Positions 31,456 to 39,687 of a DNA stretch of 46,905 bases are shown here, in pieces (position 1 is the stretch's first letter; every line of letters begins with the position of its first letter). Position numbers and translations under genes: made by a program. Below the pieces are notes generated by a model that did not search any database, had not been told where the DNA came from, and worked only from the letters and a program-made list of their open reading frames with translations. The DNA is from a virus, in the IMG/VR virus record IMGVR_UViG_3300017605_000804, positions 1 through 46,905 of that record; one strand, 5' to 3'.

Positions 31456-31662
31456 CTATCCGGACATCTGCCGCCCGTCGTCGTCTTCGTTGGTGCCCTT
31501 GCCTTTCGCCTTCAGGACGTCGATCGCCGTGACGATCGCCTGCTCGCCTTCTGCCGCCCACACACTTGCCGGAATCCCTGTGGCGCAGGCGAGCCGAATC
31601 AGTTCTCGGGCGAGGGAGCCGGCGGGGTAGGGTCCGGCTCCGGCTCCTCCTCGTACTCGAGC
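31456..31662 (-). CDS. tail chaperone frameshift extension (-1 frame)
   Basis: In the -1 frame relative to the 93-aa chaperone the reading is open from just after a TGA at 31663-31665 to a TAG at 31456-31458. It contains ARELIRLACATGIPASVWAA, a KAKGKGTNEDDDGRQMSG end and no start codon of its own. The RLA-TGIP-SVWAAE pattern is the conserved second half of actinophage tail assembly chaperones. The product is a G-T type fusion made by -1 frameshifting. I cannot identify a canonical slippery heptamer. Confidence 0.75.
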   Translation of the reverse strand, partial: ARVRGGAGAGPYPAGSLARELIRLACATGIPASVWAAEGEQAIVTAIDVLKAKGKGTNEDDDGRQMSG

Positions 31663-31880
31663 TCACACGTCTTCTCGAAGTCGTCGAGGGAACCGGCGAA
31701 CAGGCTCTGCCGCCGCGACGCAATCCACGCGATCTTGTAAAGGTCGGTGAGCTTGAGCCCGTCCTTGAGTTGGATCAGCGCCGCGCCGCGGGTGGTCTTC
31801 TCCCAGTGCACGATGTCCCGGGAACCGGCCTTCAGCTCGTACGGTTCCTCGCCGTCGGGCGTGACCTTGAACGTGATCAC
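31599..31880 (-). CDS. tail assembly chaperone, G-type
   Basis: 93 residues from GTG 31880 (GTGA overlap): VITFKVTPDGEEPYELKAGS, WIASRRQSLFAGSLDDFEKT and an acidic-proline tail ending PPAPSPEN. This is the short form; a minority product would continue in the -1 frame. It lies between the tail tube/structural genes and the tape measure, where the G/T pair belongs. Confidence 0.8.
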   Translation of the reverse strand: MITFKVTPDGEEPYELKAGSRDIVHWEKTTRGAALIQLKDGLKLTDLYKIAWIASRRQSLFAGSLDDFEKTCELEYEEEPEPDPTPPAPSPEN

Positions 31881-32425
31881 GCAGAAGCTCCGATCACGAC
31901 GATGTCGTACGTAACCGAGCTGCCGCCTGCGGAGTTGGCCACCTTCAACAGGTCGGCGGTGGTAGCTGTGACCGCATAGCCTGTGGCATCCGTGTCGCCG
32001 GCGAACGCCGCGAATACCGCGCCCGGTCGGAGGGTCACCGTGCCGGTCGAGTTGAGCAATGTCGTCCACGGGGCACCAGCGGCCGCACCGACCACGACGT
32101 TGTTCACGTTCGGTGTGGTCGTGACGCCTTCGGAGTTGGTCACACCACGTGCCGCGATGATCAGGCCCTTGACCCGGACGACGGTGAGCGTGGCGCCGAA
32201 CGCGTCGGCGAGCACGCCGGCCAAGTCGAGATCCTCGCTTGCAGATGCGACGAGGGTGCGCTGGTCGTGGAACACCAGATCCGCCTGGCCCACAGCAGTT
32301 CCCGACGCCAGCACCGCCTGATAGATCTTGCTCAGCGGCACTCGCCCGGTGGTGAGATCGAGCGCCTTCGTGTAATCGGCCGTCACCGAGACGGCAAGTT
32401 TGGAGGTCAGCCCCATCTGTGTCAC
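31877..32425 (-). CDS. tail structural protein, 182 aa
   Basis: MTQMGLTSKLAVSVTADYTK; a small beta-rich protein with no membrane segment (LDLTTGRVPLSKIYQAVL; VGQADLVFHDQRTLVASA; VTLRPGAVFAAFAGD). Similar proteins accompany the tail tube gene in actinophages; it may be a second tail or decoration protein. Confidence 0.6.
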   Translation of the reverse strand: MTQMGLTSKLAVSVTADYTKALDLTTGRVPLSKIYQAVLASGTAVGQADLVFHDQRTLVASASEDLDLAGVLADAFGATLTVVRVKGLIIAARGVTNSEGVTTTPNVNNVVVGAAAGAPWTTLLNSTGTVTLRPGAVFAAFAGDTDATGYAVTATTADLLKVANSAGGSSVTYDIVVIGASA

Positions 32426-32841
32426 ACCCTCGTATAGGTCGGCTTGCCGATGACCGGCAGCGTGATTTCGGTCTTCTCAGTGGTGCGGGCCTCACCGCCG
32501 ACGGAGGGCGCCTTGAGTTTGCAGTTGCCCGACCAGCGCACGTGCTCGGCTGCGAGGTCGGGGTGGTGGTCGAGGACGAACGCGACCGTCACCTGGTCGT
32601 TGGTGGTGAGGTAGTCGGAGATGCCGTTCAGCTTCCAGTCGGCGAAGAACACCAGCTCGAGCGAGTAGTCGGATTCGGCGTCCTCGCGGAACTCGCCGTC
32701 CTCATCACCGTCGCAGAAGGTGTAAAACTTCTCGCCATCCTCCGTCGCGTTGTTCATCGTCCAACTCTGCAACTGGCAAGCAAAGCTGTTGCCGCCCAAC
32801 GTAAACGTGATGCGCTTGAGCTTGCGGTTGTGCACGGTCAT
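32422..32841 (-). CDS. probable tail tube (major tail) protein
   Basis: 139 residues. ITFTLGGNSFACQLQSWTMN, a DYSLELVFFADWKLNGISDY segment and a closing SVGGEARTTEKTEITLPVIG are the usual beta-barrel features of tail tube proteins. It lies just before the chaperones. Start at 32841 overlaps the HNH stop by ATGA. Confidence 0.7.
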   Translation of the reverse strand: MTVHNRKLKRITFTLGGNSFACQLQSWTMNNATEDGEKFYTFCDGDEDGEFREDAESDYSLELVFFADWKLNGISDYLTTNDQVTVAFVLDHHPDLAAEHVRWSGNCKLKAPSVGGEARTTEKTEITLPVIGKPTYTRV

Positions 32842-33359
32842 AAGCGGCTCGCCTCCTTGAAGACATCGGCCTGGTGACGGATCAGATAGGCGGCAGCCGC
32901 CAGTAACAGATCCGGGCTGTCTTTGAACTGGCCCAGACCGGCGTTGCATCCGCGGCACAGGATTCCGCGGACCGCCCCGGACTCATGGCTGTGATCGACA
33001 TAGAAGGTTTCGAATCGGCTGTCGCCGTTGTCGGCGCTGCCACATATTGCGCAACAACCGCCCTGTGCCGCCAACCTCGACTCATACTGCTGAGGCGTCA
33101 TTCCATAGGGCCGCAGGTTCGCCAATCTCCGCAATTCCTTGGGGTCCATCGGCTCATACGGCGGGCGTGGATTCTGCCTGCGCTCACGACCCCGCTCGAC
33201 CATGCACTTGCGGCAGTTCGAGGAACGGCCGAGCTTCCCACCACGGTTCGGCGAGTAAGCATCAAGGGGTTTGTCCTCACCGCACCGCGTACAAATCTTT
33301 CCGATCTCCGTGACGACGACCCGGCGCCACTGGCGCGGCCGCACACCTGGCTGCGTCAT
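32838..33359 (-). CDS. EndoVII-like HNH endonuclease in tail operon
   Basis: 173 residues. N-terminal zinc ribbon (ICTRCGEDK...NCRKC) and a C-terminal His-Me finger: CCAICGS, FYVDHSHESGAVRG (Asp122, His123) and LCRGCNAGLGQFKDSPDLL (Asn139). It matches recombination endonuclease VII/homing-type nucleases. Placed between the tail terminator and tail tube genes, it is a likely free-standing homing endonuclease and not a structural protein. Confidence 0.9.
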   Translation of the reverse strand: MTQPGVRPRQWRRVVVTEIGKICTRCGEDKPLDAYSPNRGGKLGRSSNCRKCMVERGRERRQNPRPPYEPMDPKELRRLANLRPYGMTPQQYESRLAAQGGCCAICGSADNGDSRFETFYVDHSHESGAVRGILCRGCNAGLGQFKDSPDLLLAAAAYLIRHQADVFKEASRL

Positions 33360-33748
33360 CGACCCTCCAATGGCATGTCGATGGGGATCGCGTAGGCGGG
33401 CATGTCGCTGCTGCCGACCGGGTACGACGCCGGCGTGGCCTCCGCACCGTCAGCAAGGCAACCGTCGGTGTGTACTTCCACTGCGGCAACAACTTCGGGT
33501 ACCAGGTCCCACAGTTTTTCGACCGCATACTGGTCGGCGTCGACGACAGCGAAGACGGTGAACCGGGCGTTGGTGGGGACAGGTCCGACCTCGTCGTTGA
33601 ACGTCGCGAACTGGAGCGACGGCGGACCGATCACCAGCCCCGGGCGTTGCACCTCGGCACCGGGATCGGTGTACACGAACGAGCCGATGCCCGGCACCAG
33701 CATCAACGCCGCTTTCAGCCGGAGGGCGGCATCCTTGACGGCGTTCAT
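33356..33748 (-). CDS. probable tail terminator protein
   Basis: 130 residues. MNAVKDAALRLKAALMLVPG then a VYTDPGAEVQRPGLVIGPPS region and alternating beta strands, as in tail-completion/terminator proteins. Positioned between connector and tail tube. Function by position and general look. Confidence 0.6.
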   Translation of the reverse strand: MNAVKDAALRLKAALMLVPGIGSFVYTDPGAEVQRPGLVIGPPSLQFATFNDEVGPVPTNARFTVFAVVDADQYAVEKLWDLVPEVVAAVEVHTDGCLADGAEATPASYPVGSSDMPAYAIPIDMPLEGR

Positions 33749-34131
33749 GCGAATGACTCCGCCATCGGCGAGAACTTGCCCAGCCTCAGCATCCGGTCGA
33801 TGTCGGGGTCTGATCCGGCGATACGGGCAACCCCCAACTCCTGCATATTGATCATCCCGTCTTTGGATCGGCGCCGCTCGCTCAACCGGGCGGCCAGCCG
33901 CAGGATGCCGAGCCGGAAATCCCTTGGCGGATCGGGCAGTGCGAACTGGTCGGGGTCGTTGGTGTCGAACCGGTACTTGCCCGCCTTGCGTTCGGCGGCG
34001 AAGTCATAGGCCGCGCCGAGGTCGATTGAAAGCGTGTTGTCCTCACGGGTTTCACCCGGCGTGATCTTCATGTCCACCTTGAGGTCGTCCAACGTGGGCG
34101 GCCAGGAGATCTCGTACGAGTAGGCGACCAT
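33745..34131 (-). CDS. head-tail connector protein, 128 aa
   Basis: MVAYSYEISWPPTLDDLKVD, helical second half (FRLGILRLAARLSERRRSKD). Small helical adaptor-like protein after the capsid region, fitting a gp6-like head-tail adaptor, with reservations. Confidence 0.55.
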   Translation of the reverse strand: MVAYSYEISWPPTLDDLKVDMKITPGETREDNTLSIDLGAAYDFAAERKAGKYRFDTNDPDQFALPDPPRDFRLGILRLAARLSERRRSKDGMINMQELGVARIAGSDPDIDRMLRLGKFSPMAESFA

Positions 34132-34868
34132 CAGCTCGTCACCCGCCCCTCATGCTTGAGCGCGGCCACGGCAGCGGTCTCGATCGTGAACCGGCCGAAC
34201 TGGTTGGCACGCCACGCGTCGTACGCCATCCGGTCGACTTCGTATCGATCTTCTGAATTGGACTCCCTGTAGGAGGCATCCCACGACGCCTTGCCCGCCA
34301 ACGGATGCACATGCTCGACAATCACGTCCGGGCGGTAGGCGATCCGGCCCGCGGCCCGGCCCAACTCGAGCACCGCCGCGTCGACATACATGTGCGCACA
34401 GCAGGGCAGCATCATCCATCCCACCGCGCGGACGATCTCCGCCGAGACGACCCACGCTGTGGGCATGTTCTTATCTTGGAACAGGTCACGGCCGTAGGCG
34501 AAGCCGGGACCGTCCATGGCCTCGATCGCCTCGATGAGCTTGCGGTCCCACCCCTTGGTGCGCGGCCGGTGGTCATCGCCAAGGCTCGCCAGGTACCGCG
34601 GCGGTGCCTCCGTGTTGGATGCCAGCGCCGCCAACGCAAGCGTGTTCGTCCACGCGCACAGCGACTGCCGAGGCCCGACCACATACCGGTATGGCGCGTC
34701 CGCCTCGTAGTCGGGCAGCGCCGGGTCGTCGTGGTCGAGGCCGGCCACCACAGCCACGTCGCCCAACGCGGTGGAGTGGACGGCCTCGACCATCTCCCGC
34801 AACCGCGCCGCACGGCCACGAGAGGGAGTGATGACAATGAGTTCAGCGATGTCCTTCGCGTCAGCCAT
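34131..34868 (-). CDS. actinophage glycosyltransferase
   Basis: 245 residues. ELIVITPSRGRAARLREMVE, then LDHDDPALPDYEAD, ASLGDDHRPRTKGWDRKLIE and MYVDAAVLELGRAAGRIAYR correspond to GT-A glycosyltransferases of actinophage structural operons. The SLGDDH segment holds the acidic metal-binding motif. With the neighbouring fusion it probably decorates virion proteins with sugar. Start 34868 overlaps the fusion's stop. Confidence 0.8.
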   Translation of the reverse strand: MADAKDIAELIVITPSRGRAARLREMVEAVHSTALGDVAVVAGLDHDDPALPDYEADAPYRYVVGPRQSLCAWTNTLALAALASNTEAPPRYLASLGDDHRPRTKGWDRKLIEAIEAMDGPGFAYGRDLFQDKNMPTAWVVSAEIVRAVGWMMLPCCAHMYVDAAVLELGRAAGRIAYRPDVIVEHVHPLAGKASWDASYRESNSEDRYEVDRMAYDAWRANQFGRFTIETAAVAALKHEGRVTS

Positions 34869-36198
34869 TGCGCACCCACCAACCACTCGGGTGGTGCGAG
34901 ATCGGGGACATGCGCTCGATCGCGATATCACGCGACCAGCCCGGTTTGCCGTCAAGCTCTTCGGCGATCGCGTCCAGCGGCGAGCCGACCTGCCCAGGAA
35001 TGTGCATGGCCCGCAGTTGTGGTGGGGCGTAGCCGAAAAGACCGTCCTCCACCACGAGATAGCAGCCCGGCGTCACGAGCGGCGCGTAAAGCTCAATCTC
35101 CTTGGAGACGTGGGCCGCGGAGTGGTCCGAGTCCAGCACCACCATGCAACGGCGGCCATCGACGACGCGTGCTATGCGAGCAACGATCTCGGGACTGGCG
35201 CTGTCGCCAACTATCGCAATGACGCCTTCACGCAGCGTCTCCTTCAGGTCTTCATCTGTGGACACATCAACGGTAATCACCTGGTCGCACTGCTCCGCGA
35301 ACCATCGTGCTGATGCGCCAACGCGGGTGCCGGTCTCGACGATCACCTCGGGCTTGGTCGCGTCGATGATCTGCCGATACCGCTCGAGATCCTGCGGCAT
35401 CTTCAGCATACCGTCGTCGCGCACATGCGCGTTCGCGGCAAGGCTTTCCAGCGACTGCCCGATATCGATGTGCACAGACAAGTCCGGGATCCGGACCGTT
35501 AACGCCAGCTGCGCTTCATAGTCCTCTTCGGACAGCCAGTTGTCTTTGTGGTGTGTGGTCTTCACGCCGGTGTGCACCGCAGGGATGATGCCCGCCTTGA
35601 GCAACCGGCCGCAGAAGGCGATGTCCTCACCGACGATGTCGCCGACCTGGTCGTACATCATGTCGAACCAGTGATCGCCGACGTCCGCGCGGACCTTCTC
35701 CAACGCGCTGCGGTGAATCAGCAGGAACGCCCCGCCAGTCGCGGCGACCGGGGTGACGGTGTTGTCCTCGTAGTCGCCGAAGTAGCAGAACGAAGGGCTG
35801 CCGTCGGCGGTGGTGCCCATCTTGTACATCGTCGGCACGATCGTGCGCCGCCAGCCGCCCATGCCGTCATGGCCGGCGACCATCGACGCGAAACACAACG
35901 CCCCCACCACGGGCCGCTCCGCCGGGTCCGCGACAGCCAACAGCCGATGTACGGAGTCGGGTGCGAAACCCATGTCGGTGTCGATGAACAGCAGCCACTC
36001 GTGGTCGGTCTTGTCCAGGAACAGGCGGGCGGCACCGTTGCGGACGTGGGCGACCATTGCCACGCCGCAGCGCATGTTCATCGGCTTACGGGCCAACACT
36101 TGGCCGTGGTCGAGGTCGTATTCGAGCATGCCGCGCATCGACTCGACCCACGAGTGGGAGACGTGTTCGTTGTGCAGGTAGGCGATCTGGACTGTCAT
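34861..36198 (-). CDS. glycosyltransferase-methyltransferase fusion
   Basis: 445 residues. The N-terminal domain (1-235) is a GT-A glycosyltransferase: IAYLHNEHVSHSWVESM, FIDTDMGF with DxD at 73-75 and GEDIAFCGRLLKAG near 190. The C-terminal domain (about 265-440) is a CmcI-like SAM methyltransferase: EVIVETGTRVGASARWFAEQ (288-300), VITVDVSTD, VVLDSDHSAAHV and GCYLVVEDG. Two activities in one chain suggest transfer of a sugar and its methylation. Located right after the capsid gene, so virion proteins are the likely acceptors. Confidence 0.8.
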   Translation of the reverse strand: MTVQIAYLHNEHVSHSWVESMRGMLEYDLDHGQVLARKPMNMRCGVAMVAHVRNGAARLFLDKTDHEWLLFIDTDMGFAPDSVHRLLAVADPAERPVVGALCFASMVAGHDGMGGWRRTIVPTMYKMGTTADGSPSFCYFGDYEDNTVTPVAATGGAFLLIHRSALEKVRADVGDHWFDMMYDQVGDIVGEDIAFCGRLLKAGIIPAVHTGVKTTHHKDNWLSEEDYEAQLALTVRIPDLSVHIDIGQSLESLAANAHVRDDGMLKMPQDLERYRQIIDATKPEVIVETGTRVGASARWFAEQCDQVITVDVSTDEDLKETLREGVIAIVGDSASPEIVARIARVVDGRRCMVVLDSDHSAAHVSKEIELYAPLVTPGCYLVVEDGLFGYAPPQLRAMHIPGQVGSPLDAIAEELDGKPGWSRDIAIERMSPISHHPSGWWVRNG

Positions 36199-36213
36199 GT
36201 GCAGCCTTTCTCT

Positions 36214-36268
36214 TGGGAGGGAATCCGTCCCGTCGGCGCGACGTCCCTCCCAGGCGCGCACCGACGGG
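36214..36268 (-). promoter_or_regulatory. interleaved inverted repeats (possible pseudoknot)
   Basis: Two perfect stems interleave in the gap before the glycosyltransferase fusion: TGGGAGGGA (36214-36222)/TCCCTCCCA (36244-36252) and CCCGTCGG (36229-36236)/CCGACGGG (36261-36268). The A-B-A'-B' order is that of an H-type pseudoknot or of two alternative hairpins. It could set the ratio of capsid to glycosyltransferase expression. Confidence 0.6.
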
Positions 36269-36281
36269 AACGGACGTTGTG

Positions 36282-37661
36282 TCAGCTGCCCGAGTAGGTG
36301 ATTTTTGTGACAGCCTTCGGGCGACGCCCGAACGTGACGGCCTCATAGCCCCACACGCCGACCCTGACAAGCGCCGGACCGGCAGGCTGCTCGAACTGGA
36401 ACTGCATCGGCGGGCTGATGGAGAACAGGTGCTCCTGGCTGTTGACGATGAACCCGGTCGACGCCCCAACGGTCGGCGAGGTCACCGCGAGCAGGTTCTC
36501 CAACGTGCCCTGCACCACGGAGCGGAACCCTTGCGTGGCACCGCCTTCGCCGATCGCGTTCTGCGGACCGTAGCTTTGCGCCAGGATCAGCGGCCGGCCC
36601 GTGGTGTCGGCGAACTTGAGGTAGGTCGTCCACCGCGAGGTGCGGCCGACGAAGATGTCCGCGTCACCGGCCGGAGCGTCGGAGATCGCCGCGATACCGT
36701 CGAGGAGACCGGCACGCTGCAACGCGATGTCGGTCGTGGTGAGCACACCCGCGGACACGGTCACCGCGTTGACGCCCGCTTGCGCGTTGAGCGCAGCGAT
36801 CACCTCAAGCTCGGCGTTGTCGTAGAAGTCGCCCATCATGTCGCCCCACACGACCGAGTCCACGGTCGGGTTCGACGCCTCGAGCAGCTGCCGAGAGATC
36901 TCGGAATAGCCCATGATCGCCTTGGGGGTGACGGTCAGGATGTTGTACGTCGGGTCGGTCTCGGTGGTGTTGACACCCTCAGCAACCGTCGACGTCTTGG
37001 CCGCGGTGGAAGCCACCGGGATCGACCAGGCGAACGGCCCCGCCCACGGCACCTGCCGCAGCATCGAAGCCAGCCGCAGCTTGCGGTGCAGGATCGGCGC
37101 GAACTGCTCGGCCAACCACACCGGAGGAACGAGGCCGGCACCGAAAGTGGTAGCGCCCGCGCCGAGGACGTCACGCAGGTGCTGGTTGTCGCGCAACGCG
37201 TTGGTGTGCCGCTGCAACCGTGCGGCCGCCTCGGTGTCGCCCATTTTCGCGGAACGGAACTGGTCGGCGACGAACGAGTGCTGTCCGCCGCGGGTGTAGA
37301 GGCCGGGGTCACGGTCCTGGGTGCGGGCGCCGCCAAGCGAACGGATCTGGCTGGCGGTCCCGTTGCCGTCGCCGGCGTCGCCGTCGTCGGTGTTGCCTTC
37401 CGGCTCGCCGCCGTTCATCGCGGCCGCAACCTTGGCGTTCATCGCCGCGACGGAGGCGTTGCGGAGCTCGATCTCCGACAGGTCCTCGATCTGGCCGTAG
37501 ATGCCTTTGGCCTTCTCGCCCATCTCGATGACGGAGCGGAGTTCCTCCGGGGTCAGGTCACGCTTGGCCTCGGCGGCACGTGACTGGAGACCTTCGATGC
37601 TCGACTTGAGCGAGCCGTACTGGGTGCGAAGATTCGCAAGATAGGGGTTTTCGGATGCCAC
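36282..37661 (-). CDS. HK97-type major capsid protein
   Basis: 459 residues from GTG 37661 (GGGAG upstream). An N-terminal helical scaffold-like delta region (about 1-120, coiled coil then a Gly/Asp linker) precedes the capsid fold: AGLVPPVWLAEQFAPILHRK, then IMGYSEISRQLLEASNPTVD (spine helix region) and a C-terminal VWGYEAVTFGRRPKAVTKI. The delta domain would be removed by the protease encoded upstream. Confidence 0.95.
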   Translation of the reverse strand: MASENPYLANLRTQYGSLKSSIEGLQSRAAEAKRDLTPEELRSVIEMGEKAKGIYGQIEDLSEIELRNASVAAMNAKVAAAMNGGEPEGNTDDGDAGDGNGTASQIRSLGGARTQDRDPGLYTRGGQHSFVADQFRSAKMGDTEAAARLQRHTNALRDNQHLRDVLGAGATTFGAGLVPPVWLAEQFAPILHRKLRLASMLRQVPWAGPFAWSIPVASTAAKTSTVAEGVNTTETDPTYNILTVTPKAIMGYSEISRQLLEASNPTVDSVVWGDMMGDFYDNAELEVIAALNAQAGVNAVTVSAGVLTTTDIALQRAGLLDGIAAISDAPAGDADIFVGRTSRWTTYLKFADTTGRPLILAQSYGPQNAIGEGGATQGFRSVVQGTLENLLAVTSPTVGASTGFIVNSQEHLFSISPPMQFQFEQPAGPALVRVGVWGYEAVTFGRRPKAVTKITYSGS

Positions 37662-37821
37662 GACAACCACTCCCGTGGGTCACAAGGATTTGCCGCTCCG
37701 AGTGACCGGGGTGTCCGCGTGGCAGAGGCGGGGGTGTCGGCATCCGTGGGAGTGGCCGGGGTGTCCGCGTGCTTCAGAGGCGGGGGTGTCGGTGTCCAGC
37801 TATCTGATGCCTGCCACGGTA
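37662..37821. repeat. 50-bp imperfect tandem duplication upstream of capsid gene
   Basis: Two ~50-bp units (37700-37749 and 37750-37800), each with two GGGGTGTC-type motifs, giving four copies starting at 37708, 37731, 37758 and 37783. No gene fits. On the minus strand TTGATA (37820-37825) and TAGCTG (37797-37802) are 17 bp apart and could be a weak capsid promoter just ahead of the repeats. Confidence 0.7.
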
Positions 37822-38073
37822 TCAAACCGCAGGCAGGTCCGGCAGCGTCGCCAGTATGTCGGCGCCGGCCCAGGTGGCCCAGGTGTCGTGTGGCGGTCCT
37901 GGCTCCCAGGCGATGTGGCCGTTGGAGGTGCCGACCAGATCGGCGGGGCGGCGGCCGCGGGCAGTCTCGGCCTCGACCACCGGGCGGGCCCGGCCGGTCT
38001 CGTAGGTGACGGTGTCGCCGTCGATGGTGATCATGTCCAGGGTGCGGCCGTTGCGGACCATGCGCATCTTCAT
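37822..38073 (-). CDS. small hypothetical structural-region protein, 83 aa
   Basis: MKMRMVRNGRTLDMITIDGD, TVTYETGRARPVVEAETARG, NGHIAWEPGPPHDTW. Small beta protein between the 245-aa gene and capsid; a decoration or assembly factor is possible but unproved. ATGA overlap at its start. Confidence 0.6.
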   Translation of the reverse strand: MKMRMVRNGRTLDMITIDGDTVTYETGRARPVVEAETARGRRPADLVGTSNGHIAWEPGPPHDTWATWAGADILATLPDLPAV

Positions 38074-38807
38074 ACCGCCCCCAAAGCCTCGAACGCGGCG
38101 CCGGTCCGGTCGAGCCAGGGGCCGCGGCGGCGCCTGTCGAACTCGGGCCGTAGCGCCTCGATGGCGGGGCGGATCGCGTCGAGGAATGCCCGCTCCGCAT
38201 CGGACGGTATGACGGTGGCGGACCGCCATGCGCTGGGGAAGCCGAGGGGTATCAGCTGGTCGCCGTCGATCGCCCACTCACCCGGGTGCCGTGCCGCGGT
38301 GCCGGTGAGGCCGTCGACGGTGCGTAGCCGTCTGCCGGCATCGGAGCGATCGAGGAGGGCGGACTGCGCCCAGCCGGCAAGCTCCGCGTCGGTGAACTCG
38401 CGCGACGGTACCGCGAACCGGTCCAGGATCGCCCGTAGCTCGGCGGCGGGCACATCCGGCAGGTCGATACCCAACAGGCTGTCGTCGGCGGGCAGGGCGG
38501 TGTACAGCTCCGAATCGGACGCCCGCAGAACCTCGGGCGCGGTGAGGCTGGCGGCGCGGGCGACCGCGGTTGCAAGCTCGTCGGCGTCGTGGTCTTCCAC
38601 GTCGCGCATCGACGTGGCCTTTCGGTAGAGCGCTTTGCGTCCGGTTTTGAAGGTGGCGCGGAGCAGGCTGCCCGCCACCTCGTCGAGCGTGGCGACCCCG
38701 GACGCGACATCGACCCGCAGCCCATGACCTGGCGTCGGGGCAGCAAGGAACGGCGCCGCACGCGCGCGCAGCGCATCGTCGTCGAGCCGGTCCAGGCGAT
38801 GGGTCAT
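38070..38807 (-). CDS. hypothetical head-region protein, 245 aa
   Basis: MTHRLDRLDDDALRARAAPF; mainly helical with a Pro-rich middle and a WRSATVIPSDAERAFLDAIR C-terminal part. Located between protease and capsid, where scaffold or accessory head proteins lie. No family recognised. Confidence 0.6.
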   Translation of the reverse strand: MTHRLDRLDDDALRARAAPFLAAPTPGHGLRVDVASGVATLDEVAGSLLRATFKTGRKALYRKATSMRDVEDHDADELATAVARAASLTAPEVLRASDSELYTALPADDSLLGIDLPDVPAAELRAILDRFAVPSREFTDAELAGWAQSALLDRSDAGRRLRTVDGLTGTAARHPGEWAIDGDQLIPLGFPSAWRSATVIPSDAERAFLDAIRPAIEALRPEFDRRRRGPWLDRTGAAFEALGAV

Positions 38808-39451
38808 CGGATGGGCATGCCCAGACGCAGCTGCCGCATCGCGAGACTGTGGTCGACCGGGTCAGGTAGCCCGCCGAGGAATTCCTCCGCCTGCCGCCGC
38901 AAATCCATCTCCGCGTTGTTGAGCACGACCGGGTCGCCGAACTGCCCCGCCGACCGGACACCCGCCGTCGCGGCAAGATCCCCGTAGGCGCCCTGCAAGA
39001 CCGAGGCAACCTCGTTCAGGTGCGCCTTGACCCGCTGCATAACTCCGCCCGCCACGCGCCGGTTCTGCCGCTCGTTGAACCAGATCGACAGGTCCCGAAG
39101 CGCGCCGTCCTTGACCAACTCCAACGTCTCATCACCGGCAGGTGTCCGTGACGCACGCATCTCCACATATAGGCCGGCCGCGTCGTCGCGCATGGCGGAC
39201 AGGGCGCCGATCAACGTCCCGCCCAAGAGGAGGTGTTCACGGGCGTACTTCACCCGCTGCGGTGCGTTGATCTGCGCGTCGAACGCACCGCGGACGAACT
39301 CCTCAACGAGGTCATCGCGGATCCGGGTCGGTGCGTTGTACGGCACGGCGATGCCGTAGATGGTGCGCCCGTCACCGCCCGCCTTAACCTCGAGGTCGGG
39401 CCTGTATGACCGGAAGTGGCCGTCGGTCGGGGCGATCGTCGGGGCGGTCAT
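38804..39451 (-). CDS. prohead protease (HK97 gp4/S78-like)
   Basis: 215 residues. GRTIYGIAVPYNAPTRIRDD, EFVRGAFDAQI, AREHLLLGGTLIG (His73) and DGALRDLSIWFNERQ (Ser122) are the strand-helix features and catalytic His/Ser of S78 prohead proteases. It would cut the capsid delta domain during maturation. Confidence 0.9.
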   Translation of the reverse strand: MTAPTIAPTDGHFRSYRPDLEVKAGGDGRTIYGIAVPYNAPTRIRDDLVEEFVRGAFDAQINAPQRVKYAREHLLLGGTLIGALSAMRDDAAGLYVEMRASRTPAGDETLELVKDGALRDLSIWFNERQNRRVAGGVMQRVKAHLNEVASVLQGAYGDLAATAGVRSAGQFGDPVVLNNAEMDLRRQAEEFLGGLPDPVDHSLAMRQLRLGMPIR

Positions 39452-39687
39452 CGCTTGTTCCCCTGGGCGTCGTGGTGCATGGCGTGGTAGGAGCACACCT
39501 TGCCGTTGACGGCGTTACCGACGTGCATGCCCCGGCCGTCGTTGACAACACAGTCGCTGACGCGCGGCTGCTCTTCCTTCTTCGCCGGTGCCGTCTCCTT
39601 GGCCGGCGCGTCCTTCGTAGGCTCATCCTTGGCCGCGGGTGCCTTTGCCGGTGCCGCCTTCGTGGTGCTCTCTTCCTTCGTCGCCAT
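39448..39687 (-). CDS. small Lys/Ala/Pro-rich protein, 79 aa
   Basis: Disordered N-terminal half (KAPAAKDEPTKDAPAKE) and a short C-terminal piece with Cys46, Cys65 and several His. No family recognised. ATGA overlap with the protease gene. Confidence 0.55.
   Translation of the reverse strand: MATKEESTTKAAPAKAPAAKDEPTKDAPAKETAPAKKEEQPRVSDCVVNDGRGMHVGNAVNGKVCSYHAMHHDAQGNKR

Noticed and set aside
36057-37583. 508-codon plus-strand open frame over the capsid gene
   Set aside because: High-GC antisense shadow: low complexity, no start context, and it covers a well recognised capsid gene.
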